From Georgenia yuyongxinii (lineage in GTDB: Bacteria > Actinomycetota > Actinomycetes > Actinomycetales > Actinomycetaceae): 64,000 nt of DNA. The stretch is taken from positions 1,364,001-1,428,000 of the forward strand of contig NZ_CP040915.1 in NCBI RefSeq assembly GCF_006352065.1, in the 5' to 3' direction. Shown piece after piece: positions 1 to 8,367 of this stretch. The position numbers were made by a program, and so were the translations under genes. The first letter of the stretch is position 1. The number at the start of each line of letters is the position of its first letter. Under the pieces are notes generated by a model. The model did not search any database. It was not told the DNA's origin and worked only from the letters and a program-made list of their open reading frames with translations.

Positions 1-1007
1 CGATCGAGGACGCCCTCCTGCTGGCCTACCACCGCAGCCCCGGCGCGATGGACAAGGCCCGGGTGGAGCTGGACCGGCGCAGCGGGCGGGTCACGGTGCT
101 GGCGACCGAGGTGGACGAGGACGGGAACGACGCCGGCGAGTTCGACGACACCCCATCCGACTTCGGCCGCATCGCGACCGCGACGGCACGGTCCGTCATC
201 GTCCAGCGCCTGCGCGACGCCGAGGACGAGCAGGTGATGGGCAACTACCGGGACAAGGCCGGTGAGCTCATCAGCGGCATCGTCCAGCAGGGCCGCGACC
301 CTCGGGTCGTGCTCGTGGACATCGGCGACCTCGAGGCCGTGCTGCCCGCACACGAGCAGGTCCCCACCGAGAAGTACGTCCACGGAGACCGGCTGCGCGC
401 CTACGTGCTCGACGTCACCCGCGGCCCGAAGGGCCCCTCCGTCACTCTCTCGCGCACCCACCCCAACCTCGTGCGCAAGCTGTTCGCGCTCGAGGTGCCC
501 GAGGTCGCCGACGGCAGCGTGGAGATCATGGCCCTCGCCCGCGAGGCGGGGCACCGCACCAAGATCGCCGTCCGAGCGAACGTGCCGGGCCTCAACGCCA
601 AGGGCGCCTGCATCGGCCCCATGGGCCAGCGGGTGCGTGCCGTGATGACCGAGCTGGCCGGCGAGAAGATCGACATCGTGGACTACTCCGACGACCCCGC
701 CAGGTTTGTCGCCAGCGCGCTCTCGCCCTCACGGGTGAGCAGCGTCGAGGTGGTCGACGCCGACGCCCGCGCCGCCCGCGTCGTCGTGCCCGACTACCAG
801 CTCTCCCTGGCCATCGGCAAGGAGGGGCAGAACGCCCGGCTCGCCGCCCGCCTGACGGGATGGCGCATCGACATCCACGCCGACACCGAGGCCGACGAGG
901 CCGCCGCCGGGGCCGACAGCGAGGCCGACGCGGCCGCCGCGGAGATCCCGGGTGCCGCCGAGTCGACTTCGACACAGGATGAGCGGCCCTCCGGCGCGCA
1001 GGGGTAG
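1..1007 (+). CDS. nusA: Transcription termination/antitermination factor NusA, C-terminal part (5' end outside window)
   Basis: NusA binds RNA polymerase and nascent RNA and modulates pausing, termination and antitermination. The reading frame is open from nucleotide 3 at the left edge, so the gene begins outside the window. The visible part starts in the N-terminal RNA-polymerase-binding domain ([20 protein letters not shown]). It continues through an S1 domain and two KH domains, with GxxG loops in [11 protein letters not shown] (KH1) and [13 protein letters not shown] (KH2). It ends in an acidic Ala/Glu/Asp-rich tail and lacks the extra C-terminal repeats of E. coli NusA, as is usual in actinobacteria. 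It heads the conserved nusA-ylxR-infB-rbfA-truB block. Identification is firm. Confidence 0.97.
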   Translation, partial: IEDALLLAYHRSPGAMDKARVELDRRSGRVTVLATEVDEDGNDAGEFDDTPSDFGRIATATARSVIVQRLRDAEDEQVMGNYRDKAGELISGIVQQGRDPRVVLVDIGDLEAVLPAHEQVPTEKYVHGDRLRAYVLDVTRGPKGPSVTLSRTHPNLVRKLFALEVPEVADGSVEIMALAREAGHRTKIAVRANVPGLNAKGACIGPMGQRVRAVMTELAGEKIDIVDYSDDPARFVASALSPSRVSSVEVVDADARAARVVVPDYQLSLAIGKEGQNARLAARLTGWRIDIHADTEADEAAAGADSEADAAAAEIPGAAESTSTQDERPSGAQG

Positions 1008-1041
1008 AGTGTCCCCTGGGCACGCGCCCGGAAATCCCCAC

Positions 1042-1407
1042 ATGAGTACAAGCAGCGAGACACCTACGCCCTTCACCGGGCCGGTGCGCACCTGCGTGGG
1101 GTGCCGGGAACGGGCCCCGAGGTCGGCCCTGGTCCGCCTCGTCCTCGACACCGCCACCCACGTGGCGACGGTGGACGTAGGGCGCAGCGCTCCAGGGCGG
1201 GGCGCCTGGCTCCACCCGAGCCGGGACTGCCTGGACCTCGCCCTCAGGCGCCGGGCAATCCCGCGGGCCCTGCGTGCAGCAGGCCCGGTGGACACCGGCC
1301 CGGCGGGTGAGTGGTTCGACCAGAACGCCCGTGCGGCGCAAGATGCGCCCACGGGGAACGAGTCATCGAAGAAGAAAGCGGGTTGGAAGCCGATGGGCAC
1401 CCGATGA
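1042..1407 (+). CDS. ylxR: YlxR family RNA-binding protein (DUF448)
   Basis: Small basic protein of 121 residues, with the YlxR hallmark [18 protein letters not shown] near the N-terminus and the [19 protein letters not shown] motif in the middle. Family members are RNA-binding proteins encoded between nusA and infB; the Bacillus member has been linked to RNase P modulation. The ATG at 1042 was chosen because an earlier in-frame start at 952 would overlap the nusA 3' end, and family proteins begin just before the CVGC motif. The C-terminal 30 residues are lysine/serine-rich and look disordered. The gene sits 34 nt after nusA and 72 nt before infB, consistent with cotranscription. Confidence 0.92.
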   Translation: MSTSSETPTPFTGPVRTCVGCRERAPRSALVRLVLDTATHVATVDVGRSAPGRGAWLHPSRDCLDLALRRRAIPRALRAAGPVDTGPAGEWFDQNARAAQDAPTGNESSKKKAGWKPMGTR

Positions 1408-1479
1408 GTACCCAGCGATGAGCTGCCAGCGTTAAACAGCGGTCCTCCCTGTCCCGGGACGGACCGAGACAGGAGAGTT

Positions 1480-4470
1480 GTGGCAAAGGTCCGCGTCCAC
1501 GAGCTTGCGAAAGAGCTCGGCGTCGACAGCAAGACGGTGCTCGCGAAGCTTCGCGAGCAAGGGGAGTTCGTGAAGTCGGCGTCGTCGACGATCGAAGCCC
1601 CCGTCATCCGTCGGCTGCGCGAGGCATTCCCCGCCAAGGCGGCGGAAGAGCCCGCATCCAAGAGCGGCGCTCCCGCCGCCAAGCCCACGAGCAAGGCCGC
1701 CCCCACCCCGGGGCCCGCCAAGCCCGAGACCCCAGCACCGGCCGCCCCGGCCCCAGCCGCTCCGGCCCCGGCCCCGGCCGCTCCCGCGGTCGCGCCCGCG
1801 GCTCCGGCAGCAGAGGCCGCACCCGCGGCCCCGGCCGTCCCCGCGGCCCCCGCACCCCAGGCGCCAGCAGCCCAGGCGCCGGCACCGCAGAGCCCGGCCG
1901 CGCCGGACGCTGCTGCGCCCAGCCCGGCTGCGCCGACGCCGGCCGCCGCCCAGGCGGCCCCGGAACGCCCCGCGGCGCGCACCGACGCGCCGAAGCCGGG
2001 CGGTGCCCGGCCGGCCCCCGAGCAGAGCCGCCCCCAGGCGGCCCGCCCCGGTGCCGCATCCCGACCCGATGAGAAGGCTCCCCGCACGAGCGCGCGTCCG
2101 GGCAACAACCCGTTCGCGCCCTCGCAGGGCATGCCGCGGCCCGGTGGCGGCGCTGGCCCGCGTCCCGGCGGTCCGCGTCCGGGTAACAACCCGTTCGCGG
2201 CCTCGCAGGGCATGCCCCGGCCGGGTGGCACCGGCGGTCCGCGCCCCGGCGCGCCCCGACCCGGTGGCACCGGTGGCCCGCGTCCCGCGGCAGCGCCCCG
2301 TCCGGGCGGTCCCCGCCCGAACCCGGGCATGATGCCCGGTCAGAGCTCGGTGGGACGCCCCGGCGCACCCGCCCGCGCAGGCGGCGGCCGCGGCCGTCCC
2401 GGTGCCGGTGGCCCCGGTGGCGGTCGTCCGGGTGCCGGTGGTGGCTTCGCCGGCCGTCCCGGCGGCGGTGCTCCCGGTGGTGGCGGCGGTTTCGCCGGCC
2501 GTCCCGGTGGTGGCGGCGGCCGTGGTGGTCGTGGTGGCACGCAGGGCGCCTTCGGGCGCGCCGGTGGCCGCCCGGTGCGCGGACGGAAGTCGAAGCGCGC
2601 GAAGCGCCAAGAGTTCGAGCAGCAGTCCGCGCCGTCGATCGGCGGCGTGCAGGTCCCGCGCGGTGACGGCTCCACGATCGTGCGCATCCGCGCCGGCGCC
2701 TCGCTGGCGGACTTCGCGGACAAGATCGACGCCAACCCCGCGAGCCTGGTGACGGTGCTCTTCCACCTGGGCGAGATGGCCACGGCCACCCAGTCCCTGG
2801 ACGAGGACACCTTCTCGACGCTCGGCACGGAGCTGGGCTACGTCATCGAGATCGTGTCTCCCGAGGAGGAGGAGCGCGAGCTCCTCGAGAGCTTCGACAT
2901 CGACCTCCAGGCCGAGGAGGCCGGGGAGACCGACGAGGACCTCATGCCGCGTCCGCCGGTGGTCACCGTCATGGGTCACGTCGACCACGGCAAGACCAAG
3001 CTCCTTGACGCCATCCGGTCCACGGACGTCGTCGCCGAGGAGCACGGCGGCATCACCCAGCACATCGGTGCCTACCAGGTCACGACCGAGCACGAGGACG
3101 TCGAGCGCCCGATCACCTTCATCGACACCCCCGGTCACGAGGCCTTCACCGCCATGCGTGCCCGTGGTGCGCAGGTGACGGACATCGCGATCCTCGTGGT
3201 CGCCGCGGACGACGGCGTGATGCCCCAGACCGTGGAAGCGCTCAACCACGCCCAGGCGGCCGGTGTGCCGATCGTCGTGGCGGTCAACAAGGTGGACAAG
3301 CCGGAGGCCAACCCGGCGAAGATCCGCCAGCAGCTGACCGAGTACAACCTCGTGACCGAGGAGTACGGCGGCGACACCATGTTCGTCGACGTCTCCGCCA
3401 AGTCCCGCACGGGCATCGACGACCTCCTCGAGGCCGTCCTGCTCACCGCGGACGCGGCGCTCGACCTGCGGGCGAACCCCGACAAGGACGCGCGCGGCGT
3501 GGCCATCGAGGCCAACCTCGACAAGGGCCGCGGCGCCGTCGCGACCGTGCTGGTGCAGACCGGCACGCTGCACGTCGGCGACTCGATCGTGACCGGCACC
3601 GCCCACGGGCGCGTACGGGCCATGTTCGACGAGCACGGCAACACCGTGAACGAGGCGGGCCCGGCCCGTCCGGTCCAGGTGCTCGGCCTGCAGTCGGTGC
3701 CACGCGCCGGCGACAGCTTCCTCGTCGCGCCCGACGACCGCACCGCCCGGCAGATCGCCGACAAGCGCGAGGCCGCCGAGCGTGCCGCGACGCTGGCCAA
3801 GCGCCGCAAGCGGGTCAGCCTGGAGGACTTCACCAAGGCCCTCGAGGAGGGCAAGGTCGAGAACCTCAACCTCATCATCAAGGGTGACGTCTCCGGTGCC
3901 GTCGAGGCACTCGAGGACGCCCTGCTCAAGATCGATGTGGGCGAGGAGGTCGCGCTGCGCATCATCCACCGCGGTGTGGGTGCCATCACGCAGAACGACG
4001 TCAACCTGGCGACGGTGGACAACGCCGTCATCATCGGCTTCAACGTGCGCCCCGCGGAGCGGGTCGCCGAGCTGGCCGACCGCGAGGGTGTCGACCTGAA
4101 GTTCTACTCGGTCATCTACGACGCGATCGACGAGGTGGAGAGCGCGCTCAAGGGCATGCTCAAGCCGGAGTTCGAGGAGGTCCAGCTGGGCACCGCGGAG
4201 ATCCGTCAGGTGTTCCGCTCCTCCAAGTTCGGCAACATCGCCGGTTCGATCGTCCGGTCGGGTCTCATCCGCCGCAACGCCAGCGCGCGTCTCACGCGCG
4301 ACGGCGTGGTGGTGGCCGACAAGCTCACCATCGAGTCCCTCCGCCGCGAGAAGGACGATGTCACCGAGGTCCGCGAGGGCTTCGAGTGCGGTATCGGCCT
4401 CGGCGCGAAGGACGTCCGGGAGGGCGACATCATCGAGACCTTCGAGATGCGCGAGAAGCCGCGCGCCTGA
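1480..4470 (+). CDS. infB: Translation initiation factor IF-2
   Basis: IF-2 is the GTPase that brings initiator tRNA to the 30S subunit. This 996-residue protein has the short N-terminal IF2_N fold ([23 protein letters not shown]). A very long linker follows (about residues 50-370), first Pro/Ala-rich and then Gly/Arg/Pro-rich with repeated [14 protein letters not shown] blocks. After a second IF2_N comes the G domain with G1 GHVDHGKT at residues 499-506, DTPGHEAF and NKVD, then domains II to IV. The GTG start at 1480 follows the ribosome site AGGAGAG (1471-1477). Length is normal for actinobacterial IF-2, whose linker is characteristically long and repetitive. Confidence 0.97.
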   Translation: MAKVRVHELAKELGVDSKTVLAKLREQGEFVKSASSTIEAPVIRRLREAFPAKAAEEPASKSGAPAAKPTSKAAPTPGPAKPETPAPAAPAPAAPAPAPAAPAVAPAAPAAEAAPAAPAVPAAPAPQAPAAQAPAPQSPAAPDAAAPSPAAPTPAAAQAAPERPAARTDAPKPGGARPAPEQSRPQAARPGAASRPDEKAPRTSARPGNNPFAPSQGMPRPGGGAGPRPGGPRPGNNPFAASQGMPRPGGTGGPRPGAPRPGGTGGPRPAAAPRPGGPRPNPGMMPGQSSVGRPGAPARAGGGRGRPGAGGPGGGRPGAGGGFAGRPGGGAPGGGGGFAGRPGGGGGRGGRGGTQGAFGRAGGRPVRGRKSKRAKRQEFEQQSAPSIGGVQVPRGDGSTIVRIRAGASLADFADKIDANPASLVTVLFHLGEMATATQSLDEDTFSTLGTELGYVIEIVSPEEEERELLESFDIDLQAEEAGETDEDLMPRPPVVTVMGHVDHGKTKLLDAIRSTDVVAEEHGGITQHIGAYQVTTEHEDVERPITFIDTPGHEAFTAMRARGAQVTDIAILVVAADDGVMPQTVEALNHAQAAGVPIVVAVNKVDKPEANPAKIRQQLTEYNLVTEEYGGDTMFVDVSAKSRTGIDDLLEAVLLTADAALDLRANPDKDARGVAIEANLDKGRGAVATVLVQTGTLHVGDSIVTGTAHGRVRAMFDEHGNTVNEAGPARPVQVLGLQSVPRAGDSFLVAPDDRTARQIADKREAAERAATLAKRRKRVSLEDFTKALEEGKVENLNLIIKGDVSGAVEALEDALLKIDVGEEVALRIIHRGVGAITQNDVNLATVDNAVIIGFNVRPAERVAELADREGVDLKFYSVIYDAIDEVESALKGMLKPEFEEVQLGTAEIRQVFRSSKFGNIAGSIVRSGLIRRNASARLTRDGVVVADKLTIESLRREKDDVTEVREGFECGIGLGAKDVREGDIIETFEMREKPRA

Positions 4471-4589
4471 TCGCCCACCGGCCGCCACCGGGTGGAGCCC
4501 GGCTCCGCGTCGTCGCCTCGTGCGACGGCGCGGGCCGAGGCCCCGCCCGGGGGCGGCCCTCTTCGTCCCAGCACCCCAGGAGAACGCTC

Positions 4590-5072
4590 ATGGCCGACGC
4601 ACCCCGCGCCCGCAAGCTCGCCGAACGGATCCAGCAGATCGTCGCGCGCATGCTCGACACCCGCATCAAGGACCCGCGTCTGGGTTTCGTCACCGTCACC
4701 GACGTCCGGGTCACCGGTGACCTGCAGAACGCCACGATCTTCTACACCGTCCTCGGCGACGAGCTGGACCGCACCTCCTCAGCCGCCGCGCTCGCGTCCG
4801 CCAAGGGCCTCATCCGCTCCGAGGTGGGCAAGCAGACCGGCATCCGCCTGACCCCCACGATCGAGTTCGTGCTCGACGCTGTGCCCGAGACCGCCGCGAG
4901 CCTCGAGGAGGCCTTGCGTACCGCCGCCGAACGCGACGCCGAGGTCGCCCAGCTCGCCGCCCAGGCCACCTACGCCGGCGACCCCGACCCGTACCGCCGT
5001 CCGGCCGACGAGGACGAGGACGACGGCGCCGGGCCTGCCCCCGCCGAGGACGCCGGCCCCGCGCGCCCGTGA
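4590..5072 (+). CDS. rbfA: 30S ribosome-binding factor RbfA
   Basis: RbfA is a late 30S assembly factor acting near helix 1 of 16S rRNA. The 160-residue product has the family's KH-like core ([20 protein letters not shown], then [25 protein letters not shown]). An acidic Asp/Glu-rich, probably disordered tail of about 40 residues is typical of actinobacterial versions. ATG 4590 is preceded by CCAGGAGAACGCTC, a good ribosome site. Its last four bases overlap the truB GTG start (GTGA), indicating translational coupling. Confidence 0.96.
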   Translation: MADAPRARKLAERIQQIVARMLDTRIKDPRLGFVTVTDVRVTGDLQNATIFYTVLGDELDRTSSAAALASAKGLIRSEVGKQTGIRLTPTIEFVLDAVPETAASLEEALRTAAERDAEVAQLAAQATYAGDPDPYRRPADEDEDDGAGPAPAEDAGPARP

Positions 5073-6085
5073 CCGAGGCGCGCACCGAGCGGCGCGGCGC
5101 GGACATCCCACGCGGCCGCGTCACGGCGGCCGACGGGCTCCTGGTCGTGGACAAGCCGCAGGGCTGGACCAGCCACGACGTCGTCGCCCGCACACGGCGG
5201 CTCGCCGCCACCAAGAAGGTCGGCCACGCCGGCACCCTGGACCCGATGGCCACCGGCGTGCTCGTCCTCGGGGTCGGGCGCGCCACCCGGCTGCTCACCT
5301 ACCTGGTGGGCGCGGACAAGGAGTACACCGCCACCGTCCGCCTCGGCCAGGCCACCGTGACCGACGACGCCGAGGGCGACATCGTCGGCCAGCCCGGCGC
5401 CGAGCCGCTGCTGCGGGCCGACGGCACCGCCGAGACGGCCGCGATCGAGACCGCGCTGGCCGGCCTGCGTGGCCCGATCGAGCAGGTGCCCAGCGCCGTT
5501 TCGGCCATCAAGGTCGACGGCAAACGCGCGTACGCCCGCGTCCGGCAGGGCGAGGACGTCGCGCTCCCCGCACGGCCGGTGACCATCCACCGCCTCGAGC
5601 TGACCGCGCCGCCGCGTGCCGCCGTTGTCGGGGAGACCGCCGTGCTCGACCTGGACGTGGTGGTCGGCTGCTCCTCCGGTACCTACGTGCGTGCCCTGGC
5701 CCGCGACCTCGGTGCCGCCCTGGGGACTGGCGGGCACCTGACCGCACTGCGCCGTACCCGGGTCGGTCCCTTCACGCTCGACGGCGCTCGCACCGTGGCG
5801 GAGCTGGTCGCCGAGGTCGCCGCCCAGGCGGAGGAGCTGGAGCCGACCGGACTGCGCACGACCACCATGACCGAGGCCGCCACGGCCTGCTTCCCGGTAC
5901 GCCACCTCGACGCCGACCAGACCGCGGCCGTGCGGGTGGGCAAGTTCCTGCACCCGACGGCGCAGCTCGGCTCGGGCCGGGACGAGGCTGTCACCGCCGC
6001 GCTGGCGCCCGACGGGCACGTGGTCGCCCTGCTGGGCGACCGCGCCGGGCAGGCGCGGCCGATCCTCGTGCTCGACCCCGCATAG
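5069..6085 (+). CDS. truB: tRNA pseudouridine(55) synthase TruB
   Basis: TruB converts U55 in the T-loop of tRNAs to pseudouridine. The 338-residue product carries [14 protein letters not shown] and the catalytic block [14 protein letters not shown], with the nucleophilic aspartate at residue 58. It also has the conserved [21 protein letters not shown] segment and [17 protein letters not shown]-terminal PUA-like region follows. The GTG start at 5069 overlaps the rbfA stop by 4 nt. The gene is followed 39 nt later by a small Cys/His-rich gene rather than directly by ribF. Confidence 0.97.
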   Translation: MTEARTERRGADIPRGRVTAADGLLVVDKPQGWTSHDVVARTRRLAATKKVGHAGTLDPMATGVLVLGVGRATRLLTYLVGADKEYTATVRLGQATVTDDAEGDIVGQPGAEPLLRADGTAETAAIETALAGLRGPIEQVPSAVSAIKVDGKRAYARVRQGEDVALPARPVTIHRLELTAPPRAAVVGETAVLDLDVVVGCSSGTYVRALARDLGAALGTGGHLTALRRTRVGPFTLDGARTVAELVAEVAAQAEELEPTGLRTTTMTEAATACFPVRHLDADQTAAVRVGKFLHPTAQLGSGRDEAVTAALAPDGHVVALLGDRAGQARPILVLDPA

Positions 6086-6124
6086 AGTGTGTGCCAGGTA
6101 CGCGGACGACGAGGGGAGAAAACC

Positions 6125-6439
6125 GTGAATAACACTGGGACGACGGCGGCCAACACCACGGCAGCCGAGACTACGGCAGCCGAGACGACGGCAGCCGAGA
6201 CGACGGTGCGAACGGGCGGGTGCGGCTGCGGCGGGCACCACGGCGCAGGGCACGGCGGCGGGCACCACGCCGGACACCAGCACGGTGGCAGCCACCAGCC
6301 CGGTCTGCCGCAGGACCTCGCCGCCGGTCGGCGGAACCTCGGCCTCACCTCGGCCCGGCCTGGTGAGGGCACCGACCCCGAGACGCTGGCCAACCAGGGG
6401 CCCCGCCCCGGTGGCGGCTGCGCCTGCGGGCGGCACTGA
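6125..6439 (+). CDS. Small Cys/His/Gly-rich protein of unknown function, possible metal binder
   Basis: Not recognised as a named family. GTG 6125 follows a strong ribosome site (GAGGGGAGAAAACC) and encodes 104 residues. The first 25 residues are Thr/Ala/Glu repeats (AAETT three times). Next comes GGCGCGGHHGAGHGGGHHAG, with two cysteines and a dense histidine cluster. A central stretch PGLPQDLAAGRRNLGLTSAR is the only ordinary-looking segment. The protein ends in GGGCACGRH, a second CxC next to a terminal histidine. CxC plus His clusters at both ends suggest binding of a transition metal; a similar Cys/Gly/His patch occurs in some DUF2249-type proteins, but no such domain is visible here. It lies in the truB-ribF gap in the same direction as both. 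A real gene is likely from the ribosome site and biased composition; function unknown. Confidence 0.6.
   Translation: MNNTGTTAANTTAAETTAAETTAAETTVRTGGCGCGGHHGAGHGGGHHAGHQHGGSHQPGLPQDLAAGRRNLGLTSARPGEGTDPETLANQGPRPGGGCACGRH
6158..6202 (+). repeat. Three tandem 15-nt repeats within the small Cys/His-rich gene
   Basis: The unit ACGGCAGCCGAGAC(T/G) occurs three times head to tail at 6158-6172, 6173-6187 and 6188-6202, differing at one base. It encodes T-A-A-E-T. The copies are near identical at nucleotide level, which points to recent slippage expansion. Confidence 0.9.
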
Positions 6440-6547
6440 GGCCCCACCAGCCGAGGCCGGCCTGAGAGGGGCCGCCCGCTGGGACCGGTGGTCGTGACCT
6501 CCTCGGGGCACGGCAGCCACAGAGAGAACGAGCCAGGAGGTCTGTGC

Positions 6548-7543
6548 GTGCAGGTGTGGAGAGGGACCGGGGAGGTCCCGGCTGACCTCGGCACGACCGT
6601 TGCCACCCTCGGCATCTTCGACGGCGTGCACCGGGGGCACCAGGTGGTGCTCGGCGCCACGGTCAGCGAGGCGGAGGCCGCCGACCTGGTCTCGGTGGCG
6701 ATCACCTTCGACCCCCACCCGGCCACGGTGCACAGGCCCGACGAGCAGTTCGAGCTCATCGCCTCCCTGACCGACCGCCTCGAGCGGCTCGCCGCGACCG
6801 GTCTGGACGCGGTGCTCGTGCTCGAGTACTCCCTCGACCTCGCGCGCAACACCCCCGAGGAGTTCGTGCGCACCTACCTGGTCGACACCCTGCACGCCGC
6901 GATGGTCGTCGTGGGGGAGGACGTGCGGTTCGGCTGGCGCAACTCCGGGGACCAGCACACCATGCACGACCTCGGTCACGAGCTCGGCTTCGGGGTGCGC
7001 ATCGTCGAGGACATCGCCTGCGAGGCCAACGGGCGACGCTGGTCGTCCACCTGGATCCGTGAGCTGCTCGCGGCCGGCGACGTCGCCGGTGCCACGGACG
7101 TGCTGGGCCGGACACACCGGGTGCGCGGCGTCGTCGTGCACGGCGCCAAGCGGGGCCGCGAGCTGGGTTACCCCACCGCGAACCTGCTCGCGGACGACCT
7201 CGGGGTGGTCCCCGCCGACGGCGTGTACGCCGGCTGGCTCATCCGCCCCGCGCACGCCCCCGCGGACGGCAGCTCCAAGCGCCTGCCCGCCGCGATCTCG
7301 GTCGGGACCAACCCGACGTTCCACGGCGTCGAGCGCACGGTGGAGGCCAATGTGCTGGGCCGCACCGACCTCGACCTCTACGGCGAGGAGGTCGTGGTCG
7401 AGCTCGTGGCGAACCTGCGGCCGATGATCGCGTTCGACGGCATCCCCGCGCTGCTCGACCAGATGGCGAAGGACGTCGCACGGAGTGCGGAGATTCTCGG
7501 GGTGCCCGCACCACAGCGGCCCGAGACCTCCACCTTCCCGTGA
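6548..7543 (+). CDS. ribF: Bifunctional riboflavin kinase / FAD synthetase RibF
   Basis: RibF phosphorylates riboflavin to FMN and adenylates FMN to FAD. The 331-residue product begins with the nucleotidyltransferase domain (TLGIFDGVHRGHQVVLG; ITFDPHP; DLARNTPEEFVRTYLVD; the WSSTWIRELLAAGDV region). It ends with the riboflavin kinase domain (GRELGYPTANLLADDLGVVPADGVYAGW; SVGTNPTFHG; EANVLGRTDLDLYGEEVVVELV). GTG 6548 was chosen over an upstream ATG at 6488 because CCAGGAGG lies just before it at 6533-6540 and the family homology begins about 15 residues later. Confidence 0.95.
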   Translation: MQVWRGTGEVPADLGTTVATLGIFDGVHRGHQVVLGATVSEAEAADLVSVAITFDPHPATVHRPDEQFELIASLTDRLERLAATGLDAVLVLEYSLDLARNTPEEFVRTYLVDTLHAAMVVVGEDVRFGWRNSGDQHTMHDLGHELGFGVRIVEDIACEANGRRWSSTWIRELLAAGDVAGATDVLGRTHRVRGVVVHGAKRGRELGYPTANLLADDLGVVPADGVYAGWLIRPAHAPADGSSKRLPAAISVGTNPTFHGVERTVEANVLGRTDLDLYGEEVVVELVANLRPMIAFDGIPALLDQMAKDVARSAEILGVPAPQRPETSTFP

Positions 7544-7560
7544 GCCGCACCGCCACCACC

Positions 7561-7667
7561 CCGTGAGATGTCATCTTTTCCGCGAGATGTCGTCGGGCCT
7601 CAAGCGTCACGGCGCGTGACGGCTCCCGAGGACATGACATGTCGCGGAGGACATGACACTTCGCGGG
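7561..7667. repeat. 107-bp imperfect palindrome built from four copies of a CCGCGAGATGTCATGTCCTC-like unit
   Basis: Copies 1 and 2 (7561-7579 and 7580-7601) read on the plus strand as CCGTGAGATGTCATC and CCGCGAGATGTCGTC. Copies 3 and 4 (7628-7647 and 7647-7667) read GAGGACATGACATGTCGCGG and GAGGACATGACACTTCGCGG, the same unit on the opposite strand. A small inverted repeat, CGTCAC at 7605-7610 and GTGACG at 7616-7621, sits at the centre, so the whole block is roughly symmetrical. It fills the ribF-rpsO gap and is much less GC-rich than its surroundings. It could be a miniature inverted-repeat element remnant, a multi-site operator or an RNA structure; no transposase is nearby. Confidence 0.75.
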
Positions 7668-7730
7668 AGAGCTGGTGGCTCGGGGGAGTGTGTGGCGAAC
7701 GTCCGGTCGAGCCGCCCGCCGCGTGCCTGA

Positions 7731-7736
7731 TAGGCT
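7731..7736 (+). promoter_or_regulatory. Putative rpsO -10 element (extended, TGATAGGCT)
   Basis: TAGGCT is preceded by TGA, giving an extended -10 about 90 nt upstream of rpsO and just downstream of the palindromic repeat block. No clear -35 is seen. Confidence 0.45.
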
Positions 7737-7822
7737 GCCCACTGCCGTCAAGCCGGCCACGGATGCGTCATGCCCGGGAGAACATGCCCCGGTGCTCCGT
7801 GCAACGACCAACAGGAGAACCA

Positions 7823-8092
7823 ATGGCCCTCGCTGCCGACGTGAAGCAGTCCATCATCGCTGAGTACGCCACCCACGAGGGTGACACCGGTTCGCCGGAG
7901 GTCCAGATCGCGATGCTCAGCCAGCGCATCAAGGACCTCACCGAGCACTTCAAGACCCACAAGCACGACCACCACTCCCGTCGTGGTCTGATGCTCCTCA
8001 TCGGCCAGCGCAAGCGCCTCCTGGCATACCTGGCCGCCGAGGACATCGAGCGCTACCGCAGCCTCATCGCGCGGCTCGGCCTGCGCCGCTGA
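7823..8092 (+). CDS. rpsO: 30S ribosomal protein S15
   Basis: S15 is a primary 16S rRNA-binding protein of the 30S platform. The 89-residue product is full length and shows the signature region ([17 protein letters not shown], then [20 protein letters not shown]). ATG 7823 follows ACAGGAGAACCA. It is separated from pnp by 275 nt containing a strong hairpin, the arrangement found in most bacteria. Confidence 0.98.
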   Translation: MALAADVKQSIIAEYATHEGDTGSPEVQIAMLSQRIKDLTEHFKTHKHDHHSRRGLMLLIGQRKRLLAYLAAEDIERYRSLIARLGLRR

Positions 8093-8098
8093 ACCTCC

Positions 8099-8130
8099 GA
8101 CCGGCTCGGACCTGCGGGTCCGAGCCGGTC
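8099..8130 (+). terminator. 14-bp perfect hairpin after rpsO (terminator or processing site)
   Basis: GACCGGCTCGGACC pairs perfectly with GGTCCGAGCCGGTC around a TGCG tetraloop, starting 7 nt after the rpsO stop. There is no U-tract, which is usual for actinobacterial terminators. In other bacteria the rpsO-pnp gap carries both a terminator and an RNase III processing site, so partial read-through into pnp is possible. The rest of the gap (8131-8367) contains further GC palindromes such as GGGCCCGCGGGCCC and no gene. Confidence 0.75.
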
Positions 8131-8367
8131 GTGCATGCCCGTCCGGCGTGCGGCGCCGTCGCCGCCGGGCACCCGGGCCTCAGGGCCCACAGCAGGAACC
8201 CGGGCCCGCGGGCCCACAACTGAACACGCACACCACCTCCGCACCGGCCACGCACGAGTCGGTCCTCGGTAGTGGCCTCCGGAACGCGGGACAACCCGCG
8301 CCCGTCCGTGGGCCTCGATCGATGACCGCCGGGCCGCCGGGCGGACGAACCACGAAGGAGGGCACCC

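Noticed and set aside
2080-2560. CRISPR-like array in infB
   Set aside because: The repeats are in-frame Gly/Pro/Arg codons of the IF-2 linker, unequal in length and without spacers.
1432-4488. 1018-residue open frame on the minus strand opposite infB
   Set aside because: Its composition mirrors infB codons, it has no ribosome site and no recognisable motif; high GC leaves few antisense stops.
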